This document shows, piece after piece, positions 1 to 8,593 of a stretch of DNA of 39,413 bases. Under the pieces are notes generated by a model. The model was given only the letters and a program-made list of their open reading frames with translations, made no database searches and was not told the DNA's origin. This DNA is from UBA10110 sp964354145 (GTDB lineage Bacteria; Patescibacteriota; Kazan-3B-28; UBA10110). The stretch's first letter is position 1, and each line of letters starts with the position of its first letter. The stretch is from the NCBI GenBank assembly GCA_964354145.1, contig CAYGXX010000001.1, positions 1 to 39,413 on the forward strand, read 5' to 3'. The position numbers and the translations under genes were made by a program.

Positions 1-1
1 T

Positions 2-1966
2 ATGACCAGATTAATTAAGCCAGATCTCAAGAAGTTTCCTGGGCAGCCGGGGTGTTATTTGATGTTTGATAAAACCGGTAAGGTCCTTTATGTCGGTAAG
101 GCGGTGGATCTCCGTAAACGAGTAGCTTCTTATTGGAACAAAACTGATCAGTCCATCCCGCCGGGCCGGAGGCCCTCTTGGGCCGGAGGCAAAACCAGCA
201 AATTATTAGAGAAGGTGGTCAAGTTGGATTTTATGGTGACTGATTCGGAGGTGGAGGCTTTAATTTTAGAAAACGAGCTGATCAAAAAACATACGCCGCA
301 ATTTAATGTACTACTCCGGGATGATAAGAATTACCAATATATCAAAATTGATTTGAACGACGTCTTTCCAATGGTTACTGTAGTTCGAGCGCCTCGGGAG
401 GCTAAAGCCTGGCGGTCGCAAACCAAAGTGAAATATTTTGGTCCTTATACTAAAGGATTGGCGGTTAAACAAACTTTGCAATTAATTAATAAAATATTCC
501 CTATTTGTGCCAAAGCCGGTGAACTTAATAAAAAAAATACCCGGGAACCTTGTTTGAATTTTCACTTAGGGAGATGTTTAGGCCCGTGTGCGGGGAAAAT
601 TGGCAGCCAAGAATATCGGGGGATAATTTCCGATGTCATTGAATTTCTTTCTGGTCGTGACCAGCATGCGCTGAAATATTTAGAGGCTAGAATGCAAACA
701 CTGTCACGGCAGAAGAAATTTGAGGAGGCACTCCGTCTTCGTGATCAAATCAGATCGGTGGAAACTATTTTAGAGCGGCAAAAAGTAGCCCAGCCAAAAG
801 AGCTTGCTAACCAAGATTTCTGGGGCCAGTTGGTATTAGATGATCGTTTAGTCGTTTCCATTCTGAAAGTGAGGTATGGCCGCCTGATTGATCAGCAAAC
901 TTTTGCGCTGACTTTACCTGCGGGTCCTCGCCCTGCGTATGCGGGGTCGCGGCCGGAGATTTTATCAGAAGCTATTCAGTTAGTATATGGGGCAGTTCAA
1001 GAAAATTTGCCGAGTGAGTTAGTAGTGGACGAAGTACCTGCCAACAAAGAAACTTTAGCGAAGTGGCTAGGAGAGCGGACCGGGAGATCCCTCAAAATCA
1101 CTGTGCCTCAAAAGGGTATCAAGAAACAATTATTATTGATGGCGGGGAAAAATGTGACCGAACATGCCAGTGCTTTTGGGAATGCTAATTTACGTATCCG
1201 GCCGGCTTTGATGGGATTAAAAAAGCTGTTTCGTCTTAAAAAGATTAATCGCATTGAAGCTTATGATATTTCTCATTTAGGGGGGACAGCGACGGTGGGG
1301 TCAATGGTCGTGTTTGTGAGCGGCAAACCCGCTAAATCCCAATATCGGCGGTTTCGCATAAAAACCGTCCGGGGCGTTGATGATTACGCCTCTTTGGGTG
1401 AAATTATTTATCGCCGCTTCCGGCCCTTGACCTCCGGTTCGGAGAACCTCCCTCCGGGGCGGAAGCCCCTCTGGGGTGGAGCCAAGGTTCGGAGAAGGGC
1501 CTCCGGCCCGGAGGGGTTGCGACCCCGGCGACTGATTGATAAACGCTTTGCCGAGAATTTACCCGACTTAATTTTAATTGATGGTGGCAAAGGACAATTA
1601 AATACGGTAGCCAAAAAAGTTTATCAGGCTCATGTGCCGGAAATCCCGCTCATCGGTTTAGCGAAACGCGAAGAAGAGATTTTTACATTAGAACAAAAGC
1701 AATCCATTAAGCTATCGCCGCTGGCGCCAGAACTGCAACTTTTACAAAGAGTGCGTGATGAAGCTCATCGCTTTGCTGTAGCCTATCAAACTGTGCTGCG
1801 GTCGCGCCAACTTCAGCTCCCTAGGAAGATTCCTGGTGTAGGCAGAGTAACTCGGGAAAAACTAATTAAAGCCTTTGGTAGCTTACCAGCAGCCCGGGAG
1901 GCCAGTGTGGTTGAATTACAAAAAGTTGTTGGCCGGAAAGCCAAGACCATTAAAGATTATTTGTAA
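2..1966 (+). CDS. uvrC: UvrC, excinuclease ABC subunit C
   Basis: UvrC makes the dual incisions around bulky DNA lesions in nucleotide excision repair, with UvrA and UvrB, in the cytoplasm. The GIY-YIG domain lies at residues 17-45 (GCYL, LYVGKA), the UVR domain at about 226-252 (KKFEEALRLRDQI), the RNase H-like endonuclease half contains AYDISH and DGGKGQLN, and helix-hairpin-helix sequence closes the protein (IPGVGRVTREKL). At 654 residues it is slightly long for the family, because three low-complexity Pro/Gly/Arg inserts interrupt conserved blocks at about residues 51-64, 307-317 and 478-513. Each insert is encoded by GC-rich palindromic DNA and keeps the frame (see repeats). The ATG is two bases into the window, so promoter and true start cannot be checked, but the N-terminus matches the family. 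Confidence 0.96.
   Translation: MTRLIKPDLKKFPGQPGCYLMFDKTGKVLYVGKAVDLRKRVASYWNKTDQSIPPGRRPSWAGGKTSKLLEKVVKLDFMVTDSEVEALILENELIKKHTPQFNVLLRDDKNYQYIKIDLNDVFPMVTVVRAPREAKAWRSQTKVKYFGPYTKGLAVKQTLQLINKIFPICAKAGELNKKNTREPCLNFHLGRCLGPCAGKIGSQEYRGIISDVIEFLSGRDQHALKYLEARMQTLSRQKKFEEALRLRDQIRSVETILERQKVAQPKELANQDFWGQLVLDDRLVVSILKVRYGRLIDQQTFALTLPAGPRPAYAGSRPEILSEAIQLVYGAVQENLPSELVVDEVPANKETLAKWLGERTGRSLKITVPQKGIKKQLLLMAGKNVTEHASAFGNANLRIRPALMGLKKLFRLKKINRIEAYDISHLGGTATVGSMVVFVSGKPAKSQYRRFRIKTVRGVDDYASLGEIIYRRFRPLTSGSENLPPGRKPLWGGAKVRRRASGPEGLRPRRLIDKRFAENLPDLILIDGGKGQLNTVAKKVYQAHVPEIPLIGLAKREEEIFTLEQKQSIKLSPLAPELQLLQRVRDEAHRFAVAYQTVLRSRQLQLPRKIPGVGRVTREKLIKAFGSLPAAREASVVELQKVVGRKAKTIKDYL
157..190. repeat. 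In-frame palindromic repeat insert 1 in uvrC
   Basis: GC-rich 34-bp segment with two copies of gggccggag. It closely resembles 1451-1483 in the same gene and the intergenic element at 26900-26931 (shared pattern cccgcc-ggg-cc-gag-ccctct-ggg-gga-ggc). It encodes about 12 residues inside the conserved GIY-YIG region, between YWNKTD and TSKLLEKV, where UvrC proteins normally run straight through. It is best read as a mobile palindrome that stayed in frame. Confidence 0.75.
920..955. repeat. Possible in-frame palindromic insert 2 in uvrC
   Basis: A GC-rich hairpin (ccctgc / gcgggg, loop gtat, one G-T pair) encodes AGPRPAYAGSRP between the conserved LTLP strand and EILSEAI. The residues look unlike UvrC sequence and resemble the other two inserts in composition, but no second copy is visible in the window. 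Confidence 0.5.
1428..1532. repeat. In-frame palindromic repeat insert 3 in uvrC
   Basis: About 100 bp of nested GC-rich palindromes placed just before the LPDLILIDGGKGQL block. It contains ttcggagaa twice (1439-1447 and 1489-1497) and, at 1451-1483, a copy of the repeat seen at 157-190 and 26900-26931. It adds roughly 30 residues (GSENLPPGRKPLWGGA and onward) in a place where the family has a short loop. It may be two elements inserted side by side. Confidence 0.75.
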
Positions 1967-1994
1967 GATCCTCTCCGGGGGTTATGATAAATTT

Positions 1995-2270
1995 ATGCAA
2001 TCACATCAACTTAAATTAGCAGGATTAGTGGCAGGGGTAATTGTAGTGGTGGGCATTCTCAGTTTACTGGTTTTTGCTCCTGCTGGGATTGGGGGTATCA
2101 GCGCTTACATAGGAGAGAAACAACCTCCAGCGGGCTATGCTTGGATAGCTAAGTCTGATTGGCAGGAGGCTTTAGCTAAATTGAAGAGCTATCCCCAGAC
2201 AGATGAGACCACAAGAGAGCAGATAATTCAAGAGGTTACCCAGATTTTGGAGTCGGCCCAGGCTAACTAG
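1995..2270 (+). CDS. Small membrane protein of unknown function
   Basis: A 91-residue protein with one N-terminal transmembrane helix (LAGLVAGVIVVVGILSLLVF, about residues 8-27), a Gly-rich stretch, and a charged helical C-terminus. The ATG at 1995 was chosen because codons further upstream only restate the 3' end of uvrC in another frame; a G-rich stretch (1976-1981) about 13 bases before it is a weak ribosome site. It starts 28 bases after uvrC and is probably cotranscribed. I do not recognise the family. A type I signal anchor with a cytoplasmic or periplasmic helix is all that can be said. Confidence 0.6.
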   Translation: MQSHQLKLAGLVAGVIVVVGILSLLVFAPAGIGGISAYIGEKQPPAGYAWIAKSDWQEALAKLKSYPQTDETTREQIIQEVTQILESAQAN

Positions 2271-2334
2271 TGTCAAGATAATGAAAATCGTTTGTCAGAG
2301 CCCATTTTTGTATCGGGGGCAGTTGCTTAGTATA

Positions 2335-2363
2335 TTGACATAAATTTGTTAATGTGATATAAT
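2335..2363 (+). promoter_or_regulatory. Exact-consensus sigma-70 promoter
   Basis: TTGACA at 2335-2340, a 17-base spacer and TATAAT at 2358-2363 match the housekeeping consensus perfectly. Transcription would start near 2370, giving a leader of about 30 bases for the sigma/HARE gene and, through it, coupling ATPase 1. Confidence 0.85.
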
Positions 2364-2401
2364 TTAATTAATTAGGGTATTAATGAATAGTAGTTAATAG
2401 G

Positions 2402-3577
2402 ATGGATACAGTTAATCAATCACAACCACAACCGAGTTCTCAAGATCTGCCCGGGAGGGATAGTTCTCTTCTGGGAAGGTTTCTTTCTGAGAGTGAGGTA
2501 GCGGGGACGAGTATGCTGAAACCCTTCAAGTTAGTTAGTAGTGTGTTGGGGGATTTGCGGGATCGTGAGCGGGGGGTGTTAACAGCGCGCTACGGACTGG
2601 CTAACGGCGGGGCCCCCAAAGAAACTTTAGAAAGTATTGGGCAGCGCTTGACCGTTACCCGAGAAAGGGTCCGGCAGATTGAAAATGCTGCTTTGAAAAA
2701 AGTAAGCAGAAAGTTTTCGGGATCCTTAAAGCCGATTATCAAAGCTATTGAAAGTTATCTTCTAGCTAATGGCAATGTGGCCGAGATAGAACACTTAGCC
2801 CAATATTTTAATGTACAACAAGACAATCCAGACACCCAGTTGGATATTAAAGCTTTGCAACTATTGATGGATGCCTCTGATAAAGTAGTCCCTCTCAAAA
2901 AGCAGCCCCTGTTCAAAGGGGGTTGGGTGGCTAAAACCGTTCCTCAAGATTTACTGGTTCAGATTGAAGAAAGAGCATGGAAGATTTTGGAGACACAGGG
3001 CAAAGTCATGACCGAGACTGATTTAGTACGTCAAATTAATCAACAGCTACCCACGGAAGACAGCGCTTTGATTGCAGGAGTATTTAAGGTGAGCCATAGG
3101 TTGGGTTTAGACCACGAGGGATATTGGGGGTTGTCAGCGTGGCCGCTGGTGATGCCGCGGCGGATTCGCGATAAAGTTTTTATTGTCTTAGAAGAAGTTG
3201 GTGAACCAAAACATTTCGAGGAAATTACTAAATTAGTTCAGCAGAAATATCCTTCCGAAAAGAAGGTGTTAAATCGTACAGTCCACAACGAGCTGATTGG
3301 TGATAACCGGTTTGTCCTCGTGGGGCGGGGGATTTATGCTCTCCGGGAATGGGGCTACCAACCAGGAGTAGTGGCTGATGTGATCAAAGGAGTTTTGGTC
3401 AAGGCGGGACGACCATTAACGGTCTCGGAGATTGTGGCAGAAGTGCTGAAGAGCCGCCGGGTGAAGAAGAATACTATTATTGCTAATCTCCAAAATAGAG
3501 CTTTATTCAAAAAAGTGGCCAAGTCTACTTATGCCTTAGTGAGTAGTCCACCTAGTTTAGATCAACACGTTAGCTAG
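2402..3577 (+). CDS. Sigma-70 region 4 / HARE-HTH domain regulator
   Basis: A 391-residue DNA-binding protein. Residues about 45-105 are a sigma-70 region 4 helix-turn-helix (LRDRERGVLTARYGL, then LESIGQRLTVTRERVRQIE), the part of sigma factors that reads the -35 box, without regions 1-3. The C-terminal half carries two HARE-HTH-like winged helices: one around EVGEPKHFEEITKLV, a second around KAGRPLTVSEIVAEVL. HARE-HTH is also found in the RNA polymerase delta subunit, so a role with RNA polymerase is likely, either as accessory transcription factor or as regulator. The start ATG at 2402 has only a weak upstream site. A repeat-like palindrome lies in the coding sequence at 2903-2926. The coupling ATPase gene begins 6 bases after the stop. 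Confidence 0.8.
   Translation: MDTVNQSQPQPSSQDLPGRDSSLLGRFLSESEVAGTSMLKPFKLVSSVLGDLRDRERGVLTARYGLANGGAPKETLESIGQRLTVTRERVRQIENAALKKVSRKFSGSLKPIIKAIESYLLANGNVAEIEHLAQYFNVQQDNPDTQLDIKALQLLMDASDKVVPLKKQPLFKGGWVAKTVPQDLLVQIEERAWKILETQGKVMTETDLVRQINQQLPTEDSALIAGVFKVSHRLGLDHEGYWGLSAWPLVMPRRIRDKVFIVLEEVGEPKHFEEITKLVQQKYPSEKKVLNRTVHNELIGDNRFVLVGRGIYALREWGYQPGVVADVIKGVLVKAGRPLTVSEIVAEVLKSRRVKKNTIIANLQNRALFKKVAKSTYALVSSPPSLDQHVS
2903..2926. repeat. Probable in-frame palindromic repeat in the sigma/HARE gene
   Basis: The segment has cccct and aggggg arms around gttca and encodes QPLFKGGW. This kind of C-run/G-run palindrome is common as an intergenic repeat in bacterial genomes. No second copy is in the window, so the assignment rests on composition and on the contrast with neighbouring codons. 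Confidence 0.4.
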
Positions 3578-3583
3578 GGAGGT

Positions 3584-6403
3584 ATGATGACAGGGAGTTT
3601 CTCAGGAACTATTTTGTTGGTAAGCCTAGCCCTAGGTTGGCTGGCGGTTATCATTATAGCCTGGTGGCTACTTTTCAGACGTAAACCGGGCGCCGTGCAG
3701 TCGGTGCATTATACATCCTCGGACACTACAACGGGAGCTGTTCTATTGGCTATTGATGTGCCTAAGGAAAATGAGAAAACCCCGCTGGCAGCGGAAGCCT
3801 TGTTTGCCAGTTTGCATGGCATCGGGGATAGCCGCTTAAGCTTTGAAATTGAAGCTAAGGAAAAATCCATTCGTTTTTACGTTTGGGTACCTATGCCTCT
3901 GCGGGGATATATAGAAAGTCAATTGTATGCCCAGTATTCCAATATTAACATTTTAGAGATGCGTGACTATGCCGAACCCAGTAAAGTGCCAGCGGATCTT
4001 TCTGCTGTGGCGACAGAGCTAAAACTGGGTCGTGAAGATTTATATCCCCTCAAAACCTTTTTGAACTTTGACGTGGACCCCTTAGCGGCCATTACTAGCA
4101 CTCTAAGCAAATTAGAAGAGAATCAACATATTTGGATTCAATTGATTGTTTGGCCGGAGGGTAATAAATGGCGGGATCGGGCCATTCGTTATATCAATGA
4201 TATCCGGCGGACTGGTGCCAAACGAGCTGGTTTTGCTAAAGTGGTGCTGAAAGAGTTGGCTATCCTGGGAGGAGAGATCATCGGAGCCATCTTTAGGGGA
4301 GGGAGCTATCAGCCTACGGAGGGGGGGATTAAGAGTGTAGAGTTATCTCCGGGAGTAGAACAAGCACTGAAAGAGATTGAGGCTAAAAGCTCTAAACTAG
4401 GTTTCCGGGCCACTATTCGCTTGGTGGTCTTTGATCGACAACTCGAAGTGGCTCGCAGCAAGCTGCAATTAGCGGTGGGAGCTTTTAAACAATTTAATAC
4501 TAACAACCTCAATTATTTTGAGGTAGGGTCATTTGTGCATGACCGGCCAAGGATTTTGTCTGCTTATACTAGCCGGAGTCCCGGAGTATCTAATTTCATT
4601 TTGAATGTTACGGAGTTGGCGAGTATCTATCATTTACCTAATATGTCTGTCACCACACCTAACATTGTTTGGGCAGGTTCTAAGAAAGGGGAGCCTCCGG
4701 CGAATTTACCCTTGGAAACTAATGTGCCAGCTCAGGAACTAACTCTACTAGCCAAAACTAATTTCCGGGGCAGTGAAGAGAAATTCGGCATAAAACTTCA
4801 AGATCGGCGCCGGCATGTTTATGTGATTGGTAAGAGTGGCGTGGGTAAATCAGTGCTTCTCAAAAATATGGCGATTGATGATATTCGGGAGGGTCGGGGA
4901 GTGGCCATGATTGATCCTCACGGAGAAGATGTAGCGGACATTCTTAATTATGTTCCCAATTATCGGGTGAACGATGTGATCGTTTTTGATCCCGGCGACC
5001 GCGAATTTGCCATCGCTTTTAATATGTTTGAATTGTTAGATCCTAAATATAAAGTAGTCACGGCTTCAGGGATTGTTGGCAGTTTCAAGAATCTGTTTGC
5101 TGATTCCTGGGGACCACGATTAGAGTATTGGCTAAAATCCGCGGTACTGGCTTTGATGGACTATCCTAATGCTACTCTCTTAATGGTCCCGCGGGTTTTT
5201 ACCGACAAAGACTTTCGCAGTAAGGTATTGGAAAAGGTCCAAGATCCCCTGATTAAATCTCGCTGGACGAATGAATGGCCTAAGTTAGACCCGAAAGCTC
5301 AAGGCGAAGCCATTGGTCCTATCCTAAATAAAGTGGGTCAGTTTTTGTCTTCCCCGGTCATCCGCAATATTGTGGGGCAGCCTAAATCCAGCATTGATTT
5401 TCGGGCAGCTATGGACGAAGGTAAAATTATCTTGGTAAAACTATCTAAAGGGGTGATTGGTGATGATAACTCAAATTTACTGGGATCGATGATTGTTACT
5501 CAATTCCAGTTAGCCGCGATGTCACGTGCGGATATCCCTCCTCAAAAGCGGCGAGATTTCTATTTGTATGTTGATGAGTTCCAAAACTTTGCTACGGATT
5601 CCTTCGCAACTATTTTGTCAGAAGCTCGCAAGTATAATTTATCCTTGACCGTGGCTAATCAGTATATGGCCCAGTTGTCCGAGGAGGTGCGTAATGCTAT
5701 CTTTGGTAATGTCGGAACGCTGATTACTTTTCGGGTCGGAGCCGATGACGCCGCGGCTTTAATGAAAGAGTTTTCGCCCATTTTTGACGCGAATGACTTG
5801 GTGAATTTAAATATTTATAATATTTATTTGAAGCTCTCCATTGATGGGTTGACGGTACCTGCCTTTTCCGCTCAAACCTTGCCCATGCCGGCTGACCAAA
5901 ATAACAATGCCGAAAAAATCATTGCTCTATCAAGGGAACGCTATACTAAGCCAGTTGCTTTTGTGGAAGAAAGAGTTAAAGAGTTGATTGAGGAACAGCC
6001 ACCGGCTAGAACAGAGTTTAGCGGCGGGACAAGGGGTTTACCTAACCGGCCGGTGCCTTTCCGCCCTGGCTTGAAGGTGGATTTGCCTGGGGCTGCCAAT
6101 ATGAAAACGGCTTTAGCGGAGGCGCGATCTGAAATCCCGCAGTTGCGAGAGAAAAGACAACGGAGACCAGCTACTCGAGGGAAGGTAAGACCGCAGGAAA
6201 CCGTGCTGAAAAATTTAATCTCAGCTATTGAACAAAAGAAGCCCAAAACCAATCTAGTGACGGGTTTGCAATCAGATAGTCCGGGATCAGCCAGGACCAG
6301 CCAGCCAGCCAAACCAAACATCGGCGAACTCAAGGAAAACGAGTGGATTTCCTTAGAAGATCTCAAAAAACAGCAAGATCAAAATCAAGATTCTAAAGAA
6401 TAA
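3584..6403 (+). CDS. VirD4/TraG-like coupling ATPase, paralog 1
   Basis: A 939-residue membrane-anchored AAA-like ATPase of the type IV secretion coupling protein / TraG-VirD4 group. One N-terminal transmembrane helix (about residues 8-29) is followed by a roughly 370-residue region with no motif I know, then Walker A GKSGVGKS near residue 418, the strand DPHGEDV, and Walker B FYLYVDEFQN near 660. The last 150 residues are Pro/Lys-rich and look disordered. It is clearly paralogous to the gene at 14257. Such proteins pump DNA or protein through envelope channels, but no other type IV secretion gene is seen here. Either ATG of the ATGATG at 3584 could be used, as GGGAGG lies directly before them. 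It probably shares the promoter at 2335. Confidence 0.8.
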   Translation: MMTGSFSGTILLVSLALGWLAVIIIAWWLLFRRKPGAVQSVHYTSSDTTTGAVLLAIDVPKENEKTPLAAEALFASLHGIGDSRLSFEIEAKEKSIRFYVWVPMPLRGYIESQLYAQYSNINILEMRDYAEPSKVPADLSAVATELKLGREDLYPLKTFLNFDVDPLAAITSTLSKLEENQHIWIQLIVWPEGNKWRDRAIRYINDIRRTGAKRAGFAKVVLKELAILGGEIIGAIFRGGSYQPTEGGIKSVELSPGVEQALKEIEAKSSKLGFRATIRLVVFDRQLEVARSKLQLAVGAFKQFNTNNLNYFEVGSFVHDRPRILSAYTSRSPGVSNFILNVTELASIYHLPNMSVTTPNIVWAGSKKGEPPANLPLETNVPAQELTLLAKTNFRGSEEKFGIKLQDRRRHVYVIGKSGVGKSVLLKNMAIDDIREGRGVAMIDPHGEDVADILNYVPNYRVNDVIVFDPGDREFAIAFNMFELLDPKYKVVTASGIVGSFKNLFADSWGPRLEYWLKSAVLALMDYPNATLLMVPRVFTDKDFRSKVLEKVQDPLIKSRWTNEWPKLDPKAQGEAIGPILNKVGQFLSSPVIRNIVGQPKSSIDFRAAMDEGKIILVKLSKGVIGDDNSNLLGSMIVTQFQLAAMSRADIPPQKRRDFYLYVDEFQNFATDSFATILSEARKYNLSLTVANQYMAQLSEEVRNAIFGNVGTLITFRVGADDAAALMKEFSPIFDANDLVNLNIYNIYLKLSIDGLTVPAFSAQTLPMPADQNNNAEKIIALSRERYTKPVAFVEERVKELIEEQPPARTEFSGGTRGLPNRPVPFRPGLKVDLPGAANMKTALAEARSEIPQLREKRQRRPATRGKVRPQETVLKNLISAIEQKKPKTNLVTGLQSDSPGSARTSQPAKPNIGELKENEWISLEDLKKQQDQNQDSKE

Positions 6404-6405
6404 CC

Positions 6406-6415
6406 TGCCTATAAT
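6406..6415 (+). promoter_or_regulatory. -10 box of the ligA promoter
   Basis: TATAAT at 6410-6415 with TG three bases upstream; no good -35 hexamer. It predicts a start at about 6422, right at the 5' edge of the folded ligA leader. Confidence 0.6.
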
Positions 6416-6421
6416 AGAGAA

Positions 6422-6533
6422 GTGGACCCCGTTAGAAATAAGTTAGTAAAGCCGGATAATAAGTTTAGATTCTGATCAGCCAAACTAATCTAACAGGTTC
6501 ATACTAATTTAGCATCTAAATTTCTAACGGGGT
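6422..6533 (+). promoter_or_regulatory. Folded 5' leader hiding the ligA start
   Basis: The leader can form one long rod. P1 is a perfect 14-bp helix of 6426-6439 with 6520-6533 (arms accccgttagaaat and its complement). P2 is 6440-6448 with 6502-6510 (9 bp, one G-U). P3 is 6465-6471 with 6487-6493 (7 bp). The 3' arm of P1 covers the purine-rich ribosome site and the first two bases of the GTG start of ligA, so the fold should block translation unless it is opened. A 9-base bulge (6511-6519) separates P1 from P2. No known riboswitch class is recognised. Confidence 0.65.
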
Positions 6534-8502
6534 GGATAAAAGGCAGGCAGACAAGCGGATAAAAGAACTGGTGGCAGAGATTAGCTACCATAATTACCAG
6601 TACTATGTTTTAGACAAACCGGAGATTTCAGATGAACTATACGATGCTCTCTATCGGGAATTGGTGGCATTAGAGAAAGAGTTCCCCGAACTGGTGCGGC
6701 CAGACTCTCCTACTCAGCGAATAGGAGATAAAGTCAAAGCTGGTTTTAAAGAAGTGCGCCATAGTAAAAAACGGATGTCGCTAGACGATGTCTTTAGTTG
6801 GGATGGTCTGGATAAATTTGCTGATCGAGTAGCCAAATCACTAGGTAAGTCGCCTGATTACACCTGTGAAATTAAGATTGATGGACTCCAGATAATTTTA
6901 ACCTATAAAAAAGGGCTGTTAGTCCAAGCAGCTACCCGTGGCGATGGAGAAGTAGGCGAAGATGTGACCCATACGGTCAGAACCGTGCGCGATATTCCAC
7001 TGAAGTTAACTCAGCCGCTCGATCTGGTGGTGAGTGGGGAGATTTATATTGAGAAGGATGAATTTGAGCGAATTAACCGTGAGCAAAAAAAGGCCGGGGA
7101 GGAACAGTACGCCAATCCGCGGAACTTGGCGGCGGGCACCGTCCGTCAGCTTGATCCCCAGATCGCGAGTAGTAGAAGATTGTCCAGTTTTTTCTATGAC
7201 TTATCAGGTGATCTTGTCCCGGCTACCCAAACAGAGATGTTTCAGCGGTTGCAAGAATTACACTTCAAAGTGAACGAGAATTTTCGGTTGTGCAACAATC
7301 TTACTGAAGTCAAAAAATTTATTGAGGAGTGGGGTATAAAACGCACCAAGCTTTCCTATGCCACCGATGGCATCGTAACTAAGGTCAATGAGATTAAATT
7401 GCGCGATTTGTTGGGGGTAACTGCCAAATCGCCTCGCTGGGCAGTGGCTTATAAATTTCCCGCTGAGCAAGCTGAAACGGTGATAGAGGATATTATTGTG
7501 CAGGTAGGCCGGACCGGTGTTTTGACGCCCGTAGCCGAGCTAAGGGCGGTGCGGCTGGCTGGCAGCACGGTCCAGCGGGCAACCCTCCACAATGAGGATG
7601 AGATCAAACGAAAAGACATCCGGATCGGCGATACTGTTTTAGTCCAGAAAGCCGGTGATATTATTCCGGAAATTGTGAAAGTGGTTCATCACGGAAAAAA
7701 TAGTTCAGCTTGGAAGATGCCCCGAGCCTGCCCGATTTGTGGAGGCAAAGTTGAACGTGTGGAGGGGGAAGCCGCTCACCGCTGCACGAATAAAGATTGT
7801 TACGTAGTGCGTTTGCGCAGCATCGAGCATTTTATTTCGCGGGATGCTTTTGATATGGAAGGATTAGGCGTCAAAAACCTAGAACTTTTTTTGCAATTAG
7901 GATTAATCGAAGATGCGGCTGATTTATTTGCTTTGAGAGAAGAGGACATCGCGGAGTTAGAGCGTCATGGGGAAAAATCTGCCGAAAATATTATTCAAAG
8001 CATCCAAAGCAGTAAAAAAATTTCTTTAGATCGGTTTTTATATGCTTTGGGAATCCGTAATGTTGGCAAGCAAACCGCCATTGATTTAGCCAACCATTTT
8101 CGTACGCTAAGCAGTATGAAAAATGCTAGCGTAGACAAATTAGTGGAGGTGGAGGGAGTCGCTGGGGTAGTAGCCGAGAGCATTTATAACCATTTCCATA
8201 ATCCCAAACAACTGCGCTTGATGGATAAATTATTGGCAGCGGGGGTGCAGGTGAAGGAGGTTAGGGTTAACGGTGGTAAACTCACTGGCAAAACTTTTGT
8301 GCTTACTGGAACGTTACCCCATTATACTCGGGAGGAGGCTGCCAGCTTGATTCGAGCCCAGGGCGGTAAAGTCAGCAGCGCAGTCTCTCAGGCAACTAAC
8401 TATGTGGTGGCGGGTGATAATCCGGGTAGCAAGTATGCCCAGGCTAAGCGATTGGGGATTACTCTATTGAGCGAAATCGAATTCCGGGATCTATTGGGCT
8501 GA
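6532..8502 (+). CDS. ligA: NAD-dependent DNA ligase LigA
   Basis: LigA seals nicks with NAD as adenylate donor during replication and repair. All domains are present in order: Ia domain (SYHNYQYYVLD), adenylation domain with the catalytic Lys115 in KIDG, OB fold (VGRTGVLTPVAEL), four-cysteine zinc finger (CPIC...CTNKDC), helix-hairpin-helix repeats and C-terminal BRCT (GKTFVLTGTLP). The length of 656 is normal. GTG at 6532 is the start because the family N-terminus begins there and no upstream start exists in frame. The ribosome site lies within the 3' arm of the leader helix, so translation may be controlled. Confidence 0.96.
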   Translation: MDKRQADKRIKELVAEISYHNYQYYVLDKPEISDELYDALYRELVALEKEFPELVRPDSPTQRIGDKVKAGFKEVRHSKKRMSLDDVFSWDGLDKFADRVAKSLGKSPDYTCEIKIDGLQIILTYKKGLLVQAATRGDGEVGEDVTHTVRTVRDIPLKLTQPLDLVVSGEIYIEKDEFERINREQKKAGEEQYANPRNLAAGTVRQLDPQIASSRRLSSFFYDLSGDLVPATQTEMFQRLQELHFKVNENFRLCNNLTEVKKFIEEWGIKRTKLSYATDGIVTKVNEIKLRDLLGVTAKSPRWAVAYKFPAEQAETVIEDIIVQVGRTGVLTPVAELRAVRLAGSTVQRATLHNEDEIKRKDIRIGDTVLVQKAGDIIPEIVKVVHHGKNSSAWKMPRACPICGGKVERVEGEAAHRCTNKDCYVVRLRSIEHFISRDAFDMEGLGVKNLELFLQLGLIEDAADLFALREEDIAELERHGEKSAENIIQSIQSSKKISLDRFLYALGIRNVGKQTAIDLANHFRTLSSMKNASVDKLVEVEGVAGVVAESIYNHFHNPKQLRLMDKLLAAGVQVKEVRVNGGKLTGKTFVLTGTLPHYTREEAASLIRAQGGKVSSAVSQATNYVVAGDNPGSKYAQAKRLGITLLSEIEFRDLLG

Positions 8503-8524
8503 CCTTGTCGTTGCAGTATAAGAT

Positions 8525-8550
8525 GAGCGCCCTTTTGGGCGCTCTTAAAT
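8525..8550 (+). terminator. Terminator after ligA
   Basis: Perfect 8-bp hairpin gagcgccc / gggcgctc with loop tttt, followed by a weak T/A tract. Confidence 0.65.
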
Positions 8551-8553
8551 TGG

Positions 8554-8559
8554 TATAAT
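8554..8559 (+). promoter_or_regulatory. -10 box for the SIMPL gene
   Basis: TATAAT just after the ligA terminator. No convincing -35 is seen. Predicted start near 8566. Confidence 0.5.
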
Positions 8560-8593
8560 AGTAGTACCTATATTTTTTGAAATCGGAGGGGAT

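Noticed and set aside
1408..1614. Antisense frame in uvrC
   Set aside because: It only reflects the GC-rich palindromic insert, which is open on both strands.
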